Source of the DNA: G963677445 sp963678275
GTDB taxonomy: Bacteria > Bacteroidota > Ignavibacteria > Ignavibacteriales > Melioribacteraceae
Assembly (NCBI GenBank): GCA_963678275.1
Contig: OY782765.1
Span: 2,046,001 to 2,110,000, forward strand
Direction of reading: 5' to 3'
Length of the DNA stretch: 64,000 bases
In this document: positions 62,673 through 64,000 of the stretch, one piece after another
How positions within the stretch are numbered: the first letter of the stretch is position 1
How the letters are laid out: each line of letters begins with the position of its first letter
The notes under the pieces: model-generated
What the model was told of the DNA's origin: nothing
What the model saw: only the letters and a program-made list of their open reading frames with translations
The model's database searches: none
Program-made: the position numbers and the translations under genes

Positions 62673-63646
62673 AAAAGATTCTGATCATTTTTACCGGCGG
62701 CACCTTTTCAATGAAGATTGATGAAAAAACAGGTGGCGCCATTCCCTGGTATCACGGGGAAGAACTTCTTGAAATTATTCCCCGGGCAAAAGAGATCGCT
62801 GAAATTGATGTTTATAATTTCGGCAACTTTCCCGGACCTCATATGACTCCGGAACTTATGCTGAATCTTTCCAGGAAGGTAAAAGAATTTGTGGCTGATG
62901 ACTCAATTGATGGAATAATTATCACTCATGGAACCGATACACTTGAGGAAACCTCCTATCTGCTTGATCTTACAGTAAAAACAGATAAACCCCTTGTCGT
63001 AATAGGAGCAATGAAAACAAGTTCGGAAGAAGGATGGGACGGTCCGGGAAATCTGATGGACGCCCTTTATATATGCATCAATGAAAACAGCCGCGGCATG
63101 GGTGTTCTGGTATGCCTGAACGGTGAAATAAACGCGGCGAGCGAAGTTACCAAAACACATACCGAAGACCTTGGCACCTTTCACAGCCTCGATTTCGGAG
63201 CGCTTGGTTATGTCGACCGGGGCAGAGTAATATTCAACAGATTTCCACGAAAACAGGAACTGCTCGAATCGGAAAAACTAAATTCCAATGTTGATCTTCT
63301 GACCGTTTATGCCGGCATGGATGAAAAGCTGGTGCGGTTTTCAGCCGATAGCGGAGCCGAGGGAATTGTAATTGAGGCTCTCGGGGTGGGCAATGTGCCC
63401 CCAAAAGTTCTCGAGGGAATAAAATATGCCATAAGTAAAAAAATACCTGTCGTGCTCGTTTCCCGCTGCCCTGCCGGTGAAACAATAGGCAAATACAGTT
63501 ACCCGGGAGCGGGCAAATGGCTAAAGGAGGCTGGGGTTATTTTTGCGAACTACCTTAATGGTCAGAAAGCAAGAATAAAACTGATGCTCGCGCTGGGAAA
63601 AACAAAAGATATATCAGAATTAAGAAAATTACTTGAGGAGTTTTAA
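62669..63646 (+). CDS. L-asparaginase, type I-like
   Basis: Hydrolyses asparagine to aspartate and ammonia. 325 aa, usual length. The two catalytic Thr motifs are present: IIFTGGTFSMKID at the N-terminus and IIITHGTDTLEETSYLLDL at about 87-105. KTSSEEGWDGPGNLMDAL and EALGVGNVPPKVLEGI complete the pattern. Without a signal peptide it is cytoplasmic. It is coupled to the epimerase by an ATGA overlap and directly followed by the next gene. Confidence 0.92.
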   Translation: MKKILIIFTGGTFSMKIDEKTGGAIPWYHGEELLEIIPRAKEIAEIDVYNFGNFPGPHMTPELMLNLSRKVKEFVADDSIDGIIITHGTDTLEETSYLLDLTVKTDKPLVVIGAMKTSSEEGWDGPGNLMDALYICINENSRGMGVLVCLNGEINAASEVTKTHTEDLGTFHSLDFGALGYVDRGRVIFNRFPRKQELLESEKLNSNVDLLTVYAGMDEKLVRFSADSGAEGIVIEALGVGNVPPKVLEGIKYAISKKIPVVLVSRCPAGETIGKYSYPGAGKWLKEAGVIFANYLNGQKARIKLMLALGKTKDISELRKLLEEF

Positions 63647-64000
63647 TTGAAAATTAGCAGTGGAGCGGATATTCTGGCTCCGGGGCTTGATTATCCTGCC
63701 AATTATCTCATACATAATTGTGAACTAAAAAATAAAAAAGTCCTTGTTATCGGTTCGGGATGTGAGCTTCCCGCGCTCAGACTTTTTGAACACTCTGAAA
63801 ACATGGTTGACCTTATAGTTGAAGATTATGATTCGCTCATTAACTCTCAGCTTAATCTTGAAGATCAACATGGGGTAAGAGTTAGAATAATGGATTTCGA
63901 AATTACCGATTTCGGTAAAGATGAAATTGATGTGGTTCTGGCGCAGAATTCTCTTACCGATTTCAGGAGAAGCAAGATTTTGAAAGAAATTAAACGTATT
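63647..64000 (+). CDS. Probable SAM-dependent methyltransferase, 3' end outside window
   Basis: 118 codons are present. The start is TTG 63647, right after the asparaginase TAA, with GAGGAG well placed upstream (63634-63639). The sequence KKVLVIGSGCELPALRLFE looks like the glycine-rich SAM-binding motif I. VDLIVEDYDSL resembles the strand-2 acidic residue, VRVRIMDFEITDFG motif II-like, and EIDVVLAQNSLTDF the DxVxxxxxL strand. A class I Rossmann methyltransferase is the best reading, but the catalytic part is missing and other nucleotide-binding folds cannot be excluded. Confidence 0.6.
   Translation, partial: MKISSGADILAPGLDYPANYLIHNCELKNKKVLVIGSGCELPALRLFEHSENMVDLIVEDYDSLINSQLNLEDQHGVRVRIMDFEITDFGKDEIDVVLAQNSLTDFRRSKILKEIKRI

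Overview
The window is a chromosomal segment of a Gram-negative bacterium of the FCB superphylum, probably Ignavibacteriota, Calditrichota or a related lineage (inference, moderate confidence). The pointers are a gingipain-like protease with a C-terminal sorting tail of the 'NYPNPFNPST' type, a DUF4837 lipoprotein, OmpA with thrombospondin type 3 repeats, bacillithiol enzyme BshC, AT-rich intergenic DNA full of dispersed repeats, and several TTG starts. No phage, plasmid or CRISPR content is visible.

Layout. 1-2196: 5' part of valS (minus). 2.2-5.4 kb: an IS1634-like element and repeat-rich DNA. 5.4-13.2 kb: cell-envelope genes (TlpA-like thioredoxin lipoprotein, five-repeat surface lipoprotein, OmpA/TSP3 porin, FMN-binding lipoprotein), a tRNA-Asp with promoter and terminator, a solo glycogen-binding-domain protein and rfbA. 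14.0-26.2 kb: a compact plus-strand run. It starts with a large C25-type secreted protease and continues with pgsB, pgsC and pgsW of poly-gamma-glutamate synthesis, a secreted protein, an outer-membrane barrel, a LVIVD lipoprotein, an HGSNAT-like membrane acyltransferase and a repeat lipoprotein. I read this as a poly-gamma-glutamate (or related polyamide) synthesis, export and modification locus adapted to a two-membrane cell; it is the best candidate for an undescribed system here.

27.0-29.2 kb: a voltage-gated K+ channel gene split by an IS256-family element. Termini, an 8-bp target duplication and the severed 5' exon are all readable, and removing the element restores the reading frame. 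29.5-39.4 kb: housekeeping and membrane genes (transglutaminase-like lipoprotein, DUF4837 lipoprotein, a minus-strand run of polyprenol/diacylglycerol kinase-like gene, ftsH, hpt, tilS and greA, then a GT-C glycosyltransferase). greA has a terminator-like hairpin in its leader. 39.6-41.6 kb: a second IS1634-like element. 42.3-48.5 kb: PepSY-like lipoprotein, receiver-histidine kinase, glycosyltransferase, secreted alpha-amylase and U32 protein. 48.5-50.0 kb: dense dispersed repeats including a pair of about 330 bp. 50.0-57.7 kb: Fic, bshC, AI-2E transporter, Nudix, uvrA and a small beta-sandwich protein. 58.1-64.0 kb: two sugar-nucleotide epimerases, a deoxyhypusine-synthase-family enzyme, a SpoIID-like protein, asparaginase and the start of a methyltransferase-like gene.

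All family assignments come from reading motifs by eye; no database search was run.
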